64,000 nt of DNA, from NCBI GenBank assembly GCA_963729815.1, contig CAVSPU010000004.1, positions 1,178,001 through 1,242,000 of the forward strand, given 5' to 3'. A model generated the notes under the pieces. The model saw only the letters and a list, made by a program, of their open reading frames with translations. It was not told where the DNA came from and did no database searches. Each line of letters opens with the position of its first letter. The stretch's first letter is position 1. Origin of the DNA: DAHUXN01 sp963729815. Its GTDB lineage: Bacteria > Acidobacteriota > Terriglobia > Acidiferrales > UBA7541. Made by a program: the position numbers and the translations under genes. Below, piece after piece: positions 26,646 to 35,814 of the stretch.

Positions 26646-27992
26646 ATGACGACGATGGCGCGCAAGACACCCAAAACGTCTTCAAAAACGCCGAAATTCA
26701 GCGCTGCACGGGCTCTCCGCGATGCCGATCAGCATCTTGTGGGCACATATCGCCGCCCGCCGGTTGTGTTCACGCATGGGAAAGGCTGCCATCTGTACGA
26801 TTCTCGCGGCAAGGTCTATCTCGATTTTCTGGGCGGCATCGCCGTGAACGCGCTCGGCTATTCGCATCCTGCTCTGGTGCGAGTAATTCGTCGCGAGGCG
26901 GGCCGCGCCATCCACCTTTCGAATTTATTTCACAATCCGTTTCAGGGGCCTTTGGCGAGCAAACTTGCGGAATGGTCCGGACTCGACCGCGTTTTTTTCA
27001 CGAACAGTGGCACGGAGGCCATCGAGGGAGCGCTGAAGCTGGCTCGCGCGTTCGCCAAACAGAATGCAACGCCGGGCGCGCGGCCCAAGACGCGATTCCT
27101 TGCGCTGGAAAATTCTTTCCACGGGCGAACCTTCGGCGCCGTTTCCATCACCTATCCGAAGAAATATCGCGAGCCGTTCGAGCCGCTCGTGCCAGGCGCG
27201 GAATTTGTGCAGTTCAACGACATCGCCGACCTGGAACGCAAATTCGACGATACGGTTTGCGCAATCGTGCTCGAAACGATTCAAGGCGAGGGCGGAATCT
27301 ATTCTGTCAGCGAGGGTTTTTGGCAGCGGGCGCGCCAACTGGCCACGCAGCACGGCGCGGTGTTCATCGCCGATGAAATTCAATGCGGGCTCGGCCGCAC
27401 AGGACAAAAGTTCGCGTACCAGCGATTCACTAGCAAGCCTGACGTCGTCGCCGTGGCCAAGCCGCTTGCCGGCGGGCTGCCGCTGGGCGCGTTCATCGCC
27501 AGCGAAAAATTTGCCGCCGCGCTGACGCCCGGAATTCATGGCACGACGTTTGGCGGCGGGCCGCTCATCTGTGCTGTCGCGCTGGAATTTCTGCGTGTCG
27601 TCGAGGGCGAAAAGCTGCTCGAAAACGTGAAAGCGCGCAGCACCGAATTGCAGGCTGGCCTTAAGAAACTCCAATCGCGCTTCGATTTCATCCGCGAAAT
27701 TCGCGGCGAGGGCCTCATCCTCGGCTTGGATTTAACGGTCGAAGGAGCGCCGATTTCGGAAGAGGCGTTGCGCCGCGGGCTGATCATCAATTGCACGCAC
27801 GAGCACATTCTGCGCTTTGTCCCGCCGTTCAATATTCGCACGCAGGATGTGAAGGAATTCCTGAAAAAACTTGAGGTTGCGCTCGCGAAAGCGCCCCGCA
27901 AGGAGTGGAAACCCGCGGAGTCCGCGCAAACGCAACGGAATTTCAAATTTGAAGAAGCGGTGGGCGCCAAAGCCACCGCCGCAGCGAGGTAA
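26646..27992 (+). CDS. argD: Acetylornithine aminotransferase
   Basis: A 448-residue class III aminotransferase. It has the substrate-side NSGTEAIEGALKLAR, the PLP-stacking FHGRT, IADEIQCGLGRTG, and the PLP lysine in VAKPLAGGLPLGAF (about residue 272). The N-terminus carries about 20 extra Lys/Thr/Ser-rich residues and the C-terminus about 25 extra, beyond the usual 400. It converts N-acetylglutamate semialdehyde to N-acetylornithine. It starts 2 bases after argB. Confidence 0.94.
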   Translation: MTTMARKTPKTSSKTPKFSAARALRDADQHLVGTYRRPPVVFTHGKGCHLYDSRGKVYLDFLGGIAVNALGYSHPALVRVIRREAGRAIHLSNLFHNPFQGPLASKLAEWSGLDRVFFTNSGTEAIEGALKLARAFAKQNATPGARPKTRFLALENSFHGRTFGAVSITYPKKYREPFEPLVPGAEFVQFNDIADLERKFDDTVCAIVLETIQGEGGIYSVSEGFWQRARQLATQHGAVFIADEIQCGLGRTGQKFAYQRFTSKPDVVAVAKPLAGGLPLGAFIASEKFAAALTPGIHGTTFGGGPLICAVALEFLRVVEGEKLLENVKARSTELQAGLKKLQSRFDFIREIRGEGLILGLDLTVEGAPISEEALRRGLIINCTHEHILRFVPPFNIRTQDVKEFLKKLEVALAKAPRKEWKPAESAQTQRNFKFEEAVGAKATAAAR

Positions 27993-27994
27993 TT

Positions 27995-28942
27995 ATGGCC
28001 GTCGCCGCTACTCCAAGCGTTGCACCGTTTACACGCGATCTCCTAACCGGCTCCGAATGGGCGCCGGCTCAGATTCGCGAACTCTACCACCTCGCCACCG
28101 ACATTAAGGCGCGCCCCGAGCGTTATCGCAGCGCGCTCGCGGGGCGCTTCCTCGCCATGATCTTTGAGAAGCCTTCGCTGCGCACTCGCGTGACGTTTGA
28201 AGTCGGCATCGCCAGTATGGGTGGCGGCGCGGTGTTTCTGGATCACACGCAATCGCGGCTCGGCGAACGCGAATCGGTTTCCGACGTGGCAAAAAATCTC
28301 GACCGCTGGGTGCAAGGAATCGTCGCGCGCGTTTTCGAGCAAGGCGTTCTGGACGAGCTGGCGCAGAACGCCTCGATTCCCGTCATTAACGCGCTTTCCG
28401 ATCGATTTCATCCCTGCCAGGCGCTCGCGGATTTTTTTACGCTCGAGGAACGCTTTGGAAACGTCCGTGGCCTGAAGTTCGCTTATGTGGGCGACGGAAA
28501 TAATGTTTGCCATTCGCTCATGATGATTGGCGCGCGGTTGGGCGCGCATGTGCGCGTCGCCACGCCGGGTGGCTACGAGCCCGATGCCGCGATTGCCGCC
28601 GAGGCGCGGCGCGCGGCGCGCGAAACACGCGGAAAAATCGAAATTCTTCGTTCGCCGGAGGAAGCGGTCGCCGGCGCTCAAGCGATCTATACGGACGTCT
28701 GGGCCAGCATGGGCCAGGAAAACGAAGCGGCCGAGCGCGAAAAGATTTTCGCGCCGTATCAAGTGAACGAATCTCTGATCGCGCAGGCCGATCCGAATGC
28801 CGTTTTTATGCACTGCCTTCCGGCGCATCGCGGCTCGGAAGTCACGACTGGCGTGATCGATTCGTCGCAGTCGATCGTGTTTGATCAATCCGAAAATCGT
28901 TTGCACGTTCAGAAGGCAATCCTGCTCACCCTGATCGGGTAA
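27995..28942 (+). CDS. argF: Ornithine carbamoyltransferase
   Basis: A 315-residue transcarbamoylase with the carbamoyl-phosphate motif FEKPSLRTRVTFE, the SMG-type loop region, HPCQALADF and the C-terminal HCLPAHRG, which distinguishes ornithine from aspartate transcarbamoylases. It makes citrulline from ornithine. GAGG lies 5 bases before the ATG; it starts 2 bases after argD. Confidence 0.96.
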   Translation: MAVAATPSVAPFTRDLLTGSEWAPAQIRELYHLATDIKARPERYRSALAGRFLAMIFEKPSLRTRVTFEVGIASMGGGAVFLDHTQSRLGERESVSDVAKNLDRWVQGIVARVFEQGVLDELAQNASIPVINALSDRFHPCQALADFFTLEERFGNVRGLKFAYVGDGNNVCHSLMMIGARLGAHVRVATPGGYEPDAAIAAEARRAARETRGKIEILRSPEEAVAGAQAIYTDVWASMGQENEAAEREKIFAPYQVNESLIAQADPNAVFMHCLPAHRGSEVTTGVIDSSQSIVFDQSENRLHVQKAILLTLIG

Positions 28943-28952
28943 GGAGAAAACG

Positions 28953-30146
28953 TTGGCGAAGAAAGTCGTCCTGGCATATTCCGGAGGACTCGATACCTCC
29001 ATCATCATTCCGTGGCTGAAGGAGAATTATCATTGCGAAGTGATCGCCATGATCGGCGATCTCGGACAGAAGGAAGACCTGGAGGCGGCGCGCCGTAAAG
29101 CGCTGGCCACCGGCGCGAGCGAAGCGTACGTCGAAGACCTCCGCGAAGAATTCATCACGAAATACATTTGGCCGACGCTGCGCGCCGGCGCGGTATACGA
29201 ACACAAATATCTGCTCGGCACATCATTCGCGCGCCCGATTCTCGGACGCCGGCAGGCTGAACTCGCCCGCAAGGTCGGCGCGGATGCAGTGGCCCACGGC
29301 TGCACGGGCAAAGGCAACGATCAGGTGCGCTTCGAACTCGCGGTGAAAGCCATAGCGCCCGAAATGAAAATCATTGCGCCGTGGCGCGAATGGAAAATCA
29401 CTTCGCGCGAGGAAGCCATCGCCTATGCGCGAGATCACAACATCCCAATCGAGCAGACCACGAAAAACATTTACAGTCGCGACCGCAACATCTGGCATTT
29501 GAGCCACGAGGGCGGCCGGCTGGAAGATCCCGCGAATGCGCCCGAGGAAGCCATGTGGCAATGGGTGGTTTCTCCCGCGGCCGCACCGAACACGCCGACG
29601 GAAGTGGAGATTGGCTTCGAAGGCGGCGTTCCGGTTTCCGTGAAGGGCAAGAAACTCGGCCCGCTCGCTTTGCTGGAAGAATTAAATGACATCGCGGCGA
29701 AAAATGGCGTCGGACGAATGGATATCGTCGAGAATCGCCTGGTGGGGATGAAGTCCCGCGGCGCGTACGAAACGCCGGCCGGCACTTTGCTCGTCACCGC
29801 GCATCGCGAGCTCGAATCGCTTTGCCTCGATCGTGAGACGCTGCATTACCAGCAACAACTCGCGCTGCGTTACGCCGAGATGGTCTATTACGGGATGTGG
29901 TTCACTCCGCTGCGCGAGTCGCTCGACGCGTTTTTCACTTCGTCCCAGCGCCGCGTCACAGGTTCCGTGGGACTGAGCCTGTTCAAAGGCAACGTGGACA
30001 TTACGTCGCGGAAATCGCCCTATTCGCTCTATCGCACGAATCTGGCGAGCTTCACGATGACCGGCTACAACCCGAAAGACGCCGAAGGATTCATCAATCT
30101 GTTCGCGTTGCCCATCACGGTTCCGATGGAGAGCGAGGCGCGTTGA
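28953..30146 (+). CDS. argG: Argininosuccinate synthase
   Basis: A 397-residue ArgG with the ATP-pyrophosphatase loop AYSGGLDTS at the N-terminus, HGCTGKGNDQVRFE, and the citrulline/aspartate pocket. The start is TTG at 28953, preceded by AAGGAG at 5-6 bases and giving the usual family N-terminus MAKKVVLAYSGG. It joins citrulline and aspartate with ATP. Its stop codon overlaps the argH start. Confidence 0.96.
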   Translation: MAKKVVLAYSGGLDTSIIIPWLKENYHCEVIAMIGDLGQKEDLEAARRKALATGASEAYVEDLREEFITKYIWPTLRAGAVYEHKYLLGTSFARPILGRRQAELARKVGADAVAHGCTGKGNDQVRFELAVKAIAPEMKIIAPWREWKITSREEAIAYARDHNIPIEQTTKNIYSRDRNIWHLSHEGGRLEDPANAPEEAMWQWVVSPAAAPNTPTEVEIGFEGGVPVSVKGKKLGPLALLEELNDIAAKNGVGRMDIVENRLVGMKSRGAYETPAGTLLVTAHRELESLCLDRETLHYQQQLALRYAEMVYYGMWFTPLRESLDAFFTSSQRRVTGSVGLSLFKGNVDITSRKSPYSLYRTNLASFTMTGYNPKDAEGFINLFALPITVPMESEAR

Positions 30147-31552
30147 GCGAAGCGGCACAGAAGAAAATGTGGGGCGGGCGGTTCGATCGCGCGCCGGACG
30201 AAGCCTTCTACGAATTCGAAGGTTCGTTCGGATTCGATCGCCGGCTGCTTCCTTTTGAGCTGCGGCTCGACCGCGCATGGGCGCGCGGCCTCGAAAAAAT
30301 CAAAATTTTGAGCACGGATGAAACGAAGCAGATTATCGCGGCGCTCGATCAGATCGAGAAGCGCTCCATTACGGAACCGAAATGGCTCGACGCATCGAAA
30401 GCAGAGGACGTGCATCATTTCGTCGAGTCCACGCTCACGGAGATGCTCGGGCCGCTAGGCCAGAAGCTCCACACAGGACGCAGCCGCAACGAAATGATCG
30501 TGACGGAGTTTCGCATGTTCGTGAAGTCGGCCGCTGAGGAGATGCGCGGCGCTGTCGCGGCGCTCATCGGGGCGTTCCTTGCTCAAGCGGAAGCCAATCT
30601 TGGCGTTCCCATGCCCGGCATGACGCACATGCAACTGGCGCAGCCGATTCTGCTTTCGCATTTCCTGCTCGCGCACGCGGAGGCATTTTTTCACGATCTC
30701 GACCGCTTGGCGTTCGCGGCCAACACGTCCGACGCATGCCCGCTCGGCTCGGGCGCGCTGGCCGGCTGCGCGTTCCCGGTGGATCGACGCGCTCTTGCGG
30801 ATGAACTGGAATTCGCACGCGTCACGCGCAACAGCCTCGATTCCGTCAGCCGCCGCGATTTTCCGCTCGACTACCTTTACGCGCTCTCGGTTTTGGCCAG
30901 CCATCTTTCGCGCCTCGCGGAAGACATGATTCTTTTCGCCTCGCCCGGCTTCGGCTTCGTGATTTTGCCCGACGAATATTCCACCGGTAGCAGCCTGATG
31001 CCCCAAAAGAAAAATCCCGACGCGTGGGAACTGATTCGAGGCAAATCCGGCCGCGTCACCGCCGCGCTCATCGGCTTGCTGGTCACGATGAAAGGCCTGC
31101 CGACAAGCTATCAGCGCGACTTGCAGGAAGACAAAGAGCCGCTTTTCGACGCGTACGACCAGGCGCTCGCGATGACGCGCATCGCGGCAGGCGCCGTCGC
31201 TGCGACGAAATTCAATGCGATGAAGCTGCGCGCCGCCGTTCAGGATCCAGCGCTGATTGCCACGGAAGCAGCGGATTATCTCGTCGCGAAAGGCATCCCA
31301 TTTCGGCAGGCTCACGAAATCATCGGGAAGCTCGTGCACGACGCGGAAGGCGATGCGCAGGGTTTCGCGCATTGGCCAATCGAGAAGCTGACAAAATATT
31401 CGCCGGCGTTTGGCGCGGATTTTGCTCAAGCGCTCACGGTCGAAGGCTCGCTCGCGCGGCGTAGCGCCGCGGGAGGCACGGCGCCAAACACCGTTCGCGC
31501 TGCTCTCGACGATGCAAAGATTCGCCTCGCCGCACAGGAGAAACTGTTATGA
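30143..31552 (+). CDS. argH: Argininosuccinate lyase
   Basis: A 469-residue member of the fumarase/aspartase superfamily. It has KMWGGRF near the N-terminus, HTGRSRNE, the Thr-His pair in GMTHMQLAQ, and the signature GSSLMPQKKNP. It splits argininosuccinate to arginine and fumarate. The TTG at 30143 overlaps the argG stop as TTGA and fits the coupling pattern of the operon; the next in-frame ATG (30167) would trim eight residues. The much longer open frame to the left overlaps argG and is not used. Confidence 0.95.
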   Translation: MSEAAQKKMWGGRFDRAPDEAFYEFEGSFGFDRRLLPFELRLDRAWARGLEKIKILSTDETKQIIAALDQIEKRSITEPKWLDASKAEDVHHFVESTLTEMLGPLGQKLHTGRSRNEMIVTEFRMFVKSAAEEMRGAVAALIGAFLAQAEANLGVPMPGMTHMQLAQPILLSHFLLAHAEAFFHDLDRLAFAANTSDACPLGSGALAGCAFPVDRRALADELEFARVTRNSLDSVSRRDFPLDYLYALSVLASHLSRLAEDMILFASPGFGFVILPDEYSTGSSLMPQKKNPDAWELIRGKSGRVTAALIGLLVTMKGLPTSYQRDLQEDKEPLFDAYDQALAMTRIAAGAVAATKFNAMKLRAAVQDPALIATEAADYLVAKGIPFRQAHEIIGKLVHDAEGDAQGFAHWPIEKLTKYSPAFGADFAQALTVEGSLARRSAAGGTAPNTVRAALDDAKIRLAAQEKLL

Positions 31553-32061
31553 GGTCGCGGCGCGCGCGTCCAGCCGACGCGGTGGCGATTCACGCGCTCA
31601 TCGCGCACTACGCCGCGCAAGGGATCCTGCTTCCGCGCACGGAAGAAAACGTTCGCGAGCATATTTCGACATTTTTAGTTCTGGAGGAGAAGGCGCAAAT
31701 CGTTGGGTGTGCGTCTCTGGAGAACTACGGGCCCGATCTGGCGGAGATCCGCTCGCTCGCCGTGAACCCGGAAATTCGCGGGCGCGGCCTGGGTGCACGG
31801 CTTGTGCAGTTCGCTCTTTTGGACGCGCGGCGGCGAAAAATTGCCCGCGTCTTCGCCGTGACCCGCGCGCCGGAATTCTTCGAGCGCCAGGGATTCGCGG
31901 CTTCTTCGCGCCGGGCTCTGCCTGAAAAAATCGCGCGCGACTGCTCCGTTTGTCCGAAGGCGCGCCGCTGCCGCTTGATCGCAGTAGTCGCGAACGTTCT
32001 GCCCGAGCGCGCCGCTTTGCCGATTCTCGACAATGTGGCGTCACCCGCTCCCGTCGCATGA
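31549..32061 (+). CDS. Short GNAT-type N-acetylglutamate synthase
   Basis: A 170-residue GNAT acetyltransferase. The acetyl-CoA motif is in VNPEIRGRGLGARLVQ (about 77-92) and the C-terminal half has RAPEFFERQGF, typical of the stand-alone synthase type and of the ArgA-like domain fused to ArgH in some marine Gammaproteobacteria. A Cys-rich segment (CSVCPKARRC) follows. Position inside the arg operon, overlapping argH by ATGA and argJ by ATGA, strongly supports acetyl-CoA-dependent production of N-acetylglutamate. The amino-acid kinase-like regulatory domain of E. coli ArgA is absent. Confidence 0.85.
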   Translation: MRSRRARPADAVAIHALIAHYAAQGILLPRTEENVREHISTFLVLEEKAQIVGCASLENYGPDLAEIRSLAVNPEIRGRGLGARLVQFALLDARRRKIARVFAVTRAPEFFERQGFAASSRRALPEKIARDCSVCPKARRCRLIAVVANVLPERAALPILDNVASPAPVA

Positions 32062-33269
32062 AACCGCGCATCCCTGCATCCGTCCTGCCTCGCGGCTTTA
32101 CTTTTTCCGCTGCCGCATGCGGCCTGAAAAAATCCGGCCTCGATTTGGGTTTGATTGTGAGCGAAACGCCCGCGGCGGCTGCGTGCGTGTTCACGACCAA
32201 CCTCGTCAAGGCCGCGCCCGTGTTCGTCTCGCAGGCGCACTTGCGCAAATCCGCGGGCAAGATGCGGGCAATCATCGTGAACTCTGGAAATGCCAATTGC
32301 GCTACAGGGGCGGCAGGGCTTGATGCCTCATCGCGCACGGCCAAAGAGCTTGCAAAAGCAATCATGTGCAGGCCGGAGCAAATTCTCGTTTGCTCGACGG
32401 GCGTGATTGGATTGCCGCTCCGCGTGGAGCGCATTCTTCGCGCGATTCCTGAGTTGAACGCAAGCCGATCCGAGCGTCCCGATTCCTATGCGCAGCTCAC
32501 GCGCGCAATCATGACCACCGACACGCGGCCAAAGTGGGCCGCGGCAAATTGCCGCATCGGTGGCAAGGAAGTTCGCGTGCTCGGCTGCACGAAGGGCGCA
32601 GGAATGATCCATCCCAATATGGCTACGATGCTGGCGTTTGTCGTGACCGACGCGGCGGCCGCGCCCGCTGTTCTTTCGCGCGCATTGCGCGAAGCTGTGG
32701 CGGGAACTTTCAACTCTATCACCGTCGATGGCGACACCTCGACAAACGACACTCTCGCGCTGCTCGCCAATGGCGCTTCCGGCGCACCCGCAATTCGTGC
32801 GGGCACTGCCGATTACAAGAAATTTCGCGCGGCGTTGGAAGCCGTTTGCCGTTCTCTGGCGCTGCAAACTGTGGCTGACGGCGAGGGCGCCCACCGCGTG
32901 GTCGAAATTGAAGTCCGCGGCGCGCAATCCGACCGCGCCGCCGATCAAATCGCGCGAACCATCGCCAATTCACCTCTCGTCAAGACGGCGCTCGCGGGCG
33001 GCGATCCCAACTGGGGGCGAATCTTGGCTGCCGCCGGCCGCGCTGGTGTGCGTTTCGACCCCGGGCGCGTGGAAATTCACATGGCGGGAATTTTGATGTG
33101 CCGCAACGGCGGTGCGCGTCCGTTCGGTGAACGCGCCGCGCACCGCAAACTGCTCGCAAAGCACGTTCCAATCGTCGTCGATTTGCACGCAGGCTCCGGC
33201 CGGGCGCGCGTGTGGACGTGCGACTTCACCGGCGATTACGTCCGCATCAACGCCAGCTACCGCAGCTAA
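32058..33269 (+). CDS. argJ: Glutamate N-acetyltransferase / ornithine acetyltransferase
   Basis: A 403-residue ArgJ. The self-cleavage site with the nucleophilic threonine is in HPNMATMLAF (about residues 186-195), which splits the precursor into alpha and beta chains. It recycles the acetyl group from N-acetylornithine to glutamate, so no argE deacetylase is needed. The ATG at 32058 overlaps the preceding stop by 4 bases; longer readings to the left run over the acetyltransferase gene and are rejected. Last gene of the operon. Confidence 0.95.
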   Translation: MKPRIPASVLPRGFTFSAAACGLKKSGLDLGLIVSETPAAAACVFTTNLVKAAPVFVSQAHLRKSAGKMRAIIVNSGNANCATGAAGLDASSRTAKELAKAIMCRPEQILVCSTGVIGLPLRVERILRAIPELNASRSERPDSYAQLTRAIMTTDTRPKWAAANCRIGGKEVRVLGCTKGAGMIHPNMATMLAFVVTDAAAAPAVLSRALREAVAGTFNSITVDGDTSTNDTLALLANGASGAPAIRAGTADYKKFRAALEAVCRSLALQTVADGEGAHRVVEIEVRGAQSDRAADQIARTIANSPLVKTALAGGDPNWGRILAAAGRAGVRFDPGRVEIHMAGILMCRNGGARPFGERAAHRKLLAKHVPIVVDLHAGSGRARVWTCDFTGDYVRINASYRS

Positions 33270-33309
33270 AACAGATCAAGAGAATGCAATTGGGAACGCG
33301 GCGCGTGGA

Positions 33310-34563
33310 CTATGCGATTGCCGCGTCTCGCTTGATCTTCGGCAAACGCGGCGGGGCTTCGGTTCGTTCGACGCGTCCGGCGGCGTAGCGATAATGCTCC
33401 AGCATCGCGGAATTCACGCCCTGCTGCACAAGCTGCGGCACATCGAGTTTCGCCTCCGCGGCATCGAGCTCGGCTACGCTCGCGTGCAGCGCCGGGCTGC
33501 GCGGCAGGAATACGGGACAACAGTCGTGAAATGGCTCGGAGGAAATATCGTAAGTTCCAATTTTTCGCGCGATCTCGATGATTTCCATCTTATCCGTTCC
33601 CACCAGCGGACGGAAAACAGGCATCTTCGCCGCCGCCTCCACAGCGACCATATTCCGCAGCGTCTGCGACGCGACCTGCGCCAGGCTGTCGCCCGTGACC
33701 AATGCCAGCGCGCGATCGCGCCGCGCCAGCACCTCCGCGATTCGCAGCATCATCCGACGATAAAGCAGCACGCGGCAACTCTCCGGCGCGTAACGCACAA
33801 TTTCGCGCTGAATAGCCTCGAACGGCACGCGATAGAGCTTCGCCGTGAATTGCCACGGCACGAGTTGTTCGACAAGCCCGCGCGCCACATGCACCGAAGA
33901 CTCGCCGGGCCTCGCGCCAGTTCCGTAGAAGTGCGTAAACGAAAGATGCGCGCCGCGCTTCATCATCTGATACGCCGCCACGGCGGAATCGAATCCGCCG
34001 GAAAGCAGACACATCATTTTTCCGGCGGTGTTGGCAGGCATTCCGCCGGGGCCTGGAATTTTCCGCGCGTAGACCAGCGCAGGGCCGGAAGTGATCTCGA
34101 TGCGGCAGGTAACGTCCGGATCGTTTAATTTCACGCGCACGCTGCGGCCGCTTGCTTCGAGATGATCGAGCACATAACGCCCCACGACTTTTTCAATTTC
34201 CGAGCTGCGATGTGGAAAGGATTTATCGCTACGCCGCGCGCGTATGGCGAAAGTGGAAAACGACAGCGGCTCGATTTCGTCCCAGGCCGCGCGGCACAAG
34301 GCTTCGAGGTCCGGTTCAACTGGCCGCGCCACAGCGTAGTAAGCCACGCCGGAAATTCGCGCCACGCGCGTTAAAACATCCTCGAGCGACGCGCCTTCCG
34401 CGAGCCGCACGACGAGGCGATCATTGGGCCGCTCGATCTTGTCGACGGGGATGCCTTCAAGACTGGCGCGCACAGCCCGCACAAGCTGCGAGAGAAAGAA
34501 GCGCCGGTTGCGGCCCTTCAGCCACAGCTCATGGTAATGAATGACGACAGCCGGTTGTGTCAT
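33310..34563 (-). CDS. thiI: tRNA 4-thiouridine synthetase ThiI (short form)
   Basis: A 417-residue protein with an N-terminal ferredoxin-like domain and THUMP domain (about 60-165), then a PP-loop ATPase domain with LLSGGFDSAVAAY (about 182-194) and the late FHDCCPVFLPR. It adenylates U8 of tRNA for sulfur transfer. The C-terminal rhodanese domain present in E. coli ThiI is missing, as in many bacteria, so sulfur must come from another carrier. The ATG at 34563 gives the family start VVIHYHELWLKG. Convergent with argJ. Confidence 0.93.
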   Translation of the reverse strand: MTQPAVVIHYHELWLKGRNRRFFLSQLVRAVRASLEGIPVDKIERPNDRLVVRLAEGASLEDVLTRVARISGVAYYAVARPVEPDLEALCRAAWDEIEPLSFSTFAIRARRSDKSFPHRSSEIEKVVGRYVLDHLEASGRSVRVKLNDPDVTCRIEITSGPALVYARKIPGPGGMPANTAGKMMCLLSGGFDSAVAAYQMMKRGAHLSFTHFYGTGARPGESSVHVARGLVEQLVPWQFTAKLYRVPFEAIQREIVRYAPESCRVLLYRRMMLRIAEVLARRDRALALVTGDSLAQVASQTLRNMVAVEAAAKMPVFRPLVGTDKMEIIEIARKIGTYDISSEPFHDCCPVFLPRSPALHASVAELDAAEAKLDVPQLVQQGVNSAMLEHYRYAAGRVERTEAPPRLPKIKRDAAIA

Positions 34564-34847
34564 AGTCCAAATTTCCTTGCGCACTGCCTTTGCGTCAGTA
34601 TAGCAGTCAAAGAACCACTGCGTTACATCCTCGTGCCGCCCGCTCCTCCAAATGGCCGCCTGTTCCGTGTGTCGCACTTGTTCCTAACCGTATCGATACA
34701 CACGTCCACGGAACGAGACTTTTCTTGACTCGGAGGGTTACAATCCCCGGCACTGAAATGTGCCCTCTGCGGGTTACGTGCCTTGCGACCCTCCGCGGAA
34801 AAGGCGCATCTAAGGACTGCGAAGGATGTTGTAAGGGGGAGGGTCCG

Positions 34848-35117
34848 ATGTGGATCCGCCGGGATTGGGACGATTTCTTCAACCGCATCCGCAAGCGCGG
34901 CACGGCGGTGCATCCGCCGCGGCCGGTGGATCGCTCGGCGCGCAACCGGCTGGTCCCCGCCGAGGGCTATAGCCTTGCGGAACTTGACGATGCGGGACTG
35001 AGCCTGGAACAGGCCGAAGTGCTGGGTTTGCCGGTGGACGCGCTTCGGGTGGGCAGCGACCAGGCCAACGTGACCGCTCTGCAGATGTTTCTGCGCGCCA
35101 GCCGCACCCGCTACTAG
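34848..35117 (+). CDS. L13e-like small protein
   Basis: An 89-residue protein. Residues about 35-75 (RNRLVPAEGYSLAELDDAG, then LEQAEVLGLPVD) match the helical repeat of eukaryotic/archaeal ribosomal protein L13e, a domain sometimes annotated in Acidobacteriota. The N-terminus is rich in Arg and Trp (WIRRDWDDFFNRIRKRG), suitable for RNA binding. The ATG at 34848 has GGGGGAGGG 5 bases upstream, which fixes the start. Whether it contacts the ribosome is unknown. Confidence 0.65.
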   Translation: MWIRRDWDDFFNRIRKRGTAVHPPRPVDRSARNRLVPAEGYSLAELDDAGLSLEQAEVLGLPVDALRVGSDQANVTALQMFLRASRTRY

Positions 35118-35156
35118 GCGTCTTTCTTCTTTCGCTCAATAAAGGTACACGTACTC

Positions 35157-35184
35157 TTGACGTCGCGACCGAAATCGGTAAACT
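35157..35184 (+). promoter_or_regulatory. Putative sigma70-type promoter
   Basis: TTGACG at 35157-35162, a 16-base spacer and TAAACT at 35179-35184. The predicted transcript start is only about 7 bases before the ATG at 35198, which has no ribosome site, so the following gene may be nearly leaderless. Confidence 0.4.
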
Positions 35185-35197
35185 GCCTTTTCGCACT

Positions 35198-35500
35198 ATG
35201 GCGACACAACCCAATCCGGCAACGTTTCAAGCGGCGCTGGACGACCCGCTACGGGAGCTCGAGTTCCCCCAGCGGGAGGCGGCCTTTTTTTATGGCCTCT
35301 TCCTGCGCGGCCATTCCGCCGAAGAGCTTCGCCGCGACATTGAGGTTCCCGCCGCTGTGCTGGTGAAGTGGGACCGCGAGGCCACGCGCCAACCCGAACA
35401 GCGCGTTGTCTTTCAGCGCATGCTTGAGTATCGCCGCCACGTCCTGGCGATCTTCGATTCCCTCATCGGCTTCGACGCCAAGACGCAGCGCCTGCAGTAG
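35198..35500 (+). CDS. Small conserved-looking hypothetical protein
   Basis: A 100-residue, mostly helical, soluble protein. The middle (GLFLRGHSAEELRRDIEVPAAVL) reads like a helix-turn-helix: a helix, a turn and a recognition-type helix, as in the RNA polymerase sigma/Trp-repressor-like fold, but I cannot name a family. It follows the L13e-like gene by 80 bases in the same direction, with a promoter-like element between. Confidence 0.55.
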   Translation: MATQPNPATFQAALDDPLRELEFPQREAAFFYGLFLRGHSAEELRRDIEVPAAVLVKWDREATRQPEQRVVFQRMLEYRRHVLAIFDSLIGFDAKTQRLQ

Positions 35501-35814
35501 ATTCCCTCTCGTTTCAACTTTCGTTCACAAAAAGCGGGTGGTGACTCAATTTCCGCTTACCGCGTTTACCGGGACTCTGGCCATAAGTCACGAGTGGCCG
35601 TCCATTCGTTAGCAAAGACACATGGCTGCTCGCGCAGCGCGCCATCCGCACTGCCCATGGTGCACTAGCTTGTCAGCCGTGTGCTTCAATACTGATCGTG
35701 CCAGCGTACACATCTGCTCCCGCCCTTAGGCGGTCAGCCGAGTAACCGATAGTTGTTATCCATCGCCTCGATACCGCGACTTGTATTACGTTGTTCTCTT
35801 CTTGCTAATGTCTG
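35501..35814. other. Intergenic stretch (314 bp) between convergent genes
   Basis: I see no gene, terminator with a T-tract or RNA gene here. A TTATCCATC at 35756-35764 resembles a DnaA box with two mismatches but is single. Confidence 0.5.

Noticed and set aside
29897..30142. Extended N-terminus of argH
   Set aside because: Overlaps the argG 3' end in another frame, and the extra residues have no family match.
30455..31429. 324-codon open frame on the minus strand
   Set aside because: Antisense to argH.
35756..35764. TTATCCATC, possible DnaA box
   Set aside because: Two mismatches and no cluster of further boxes, so no oriC call.
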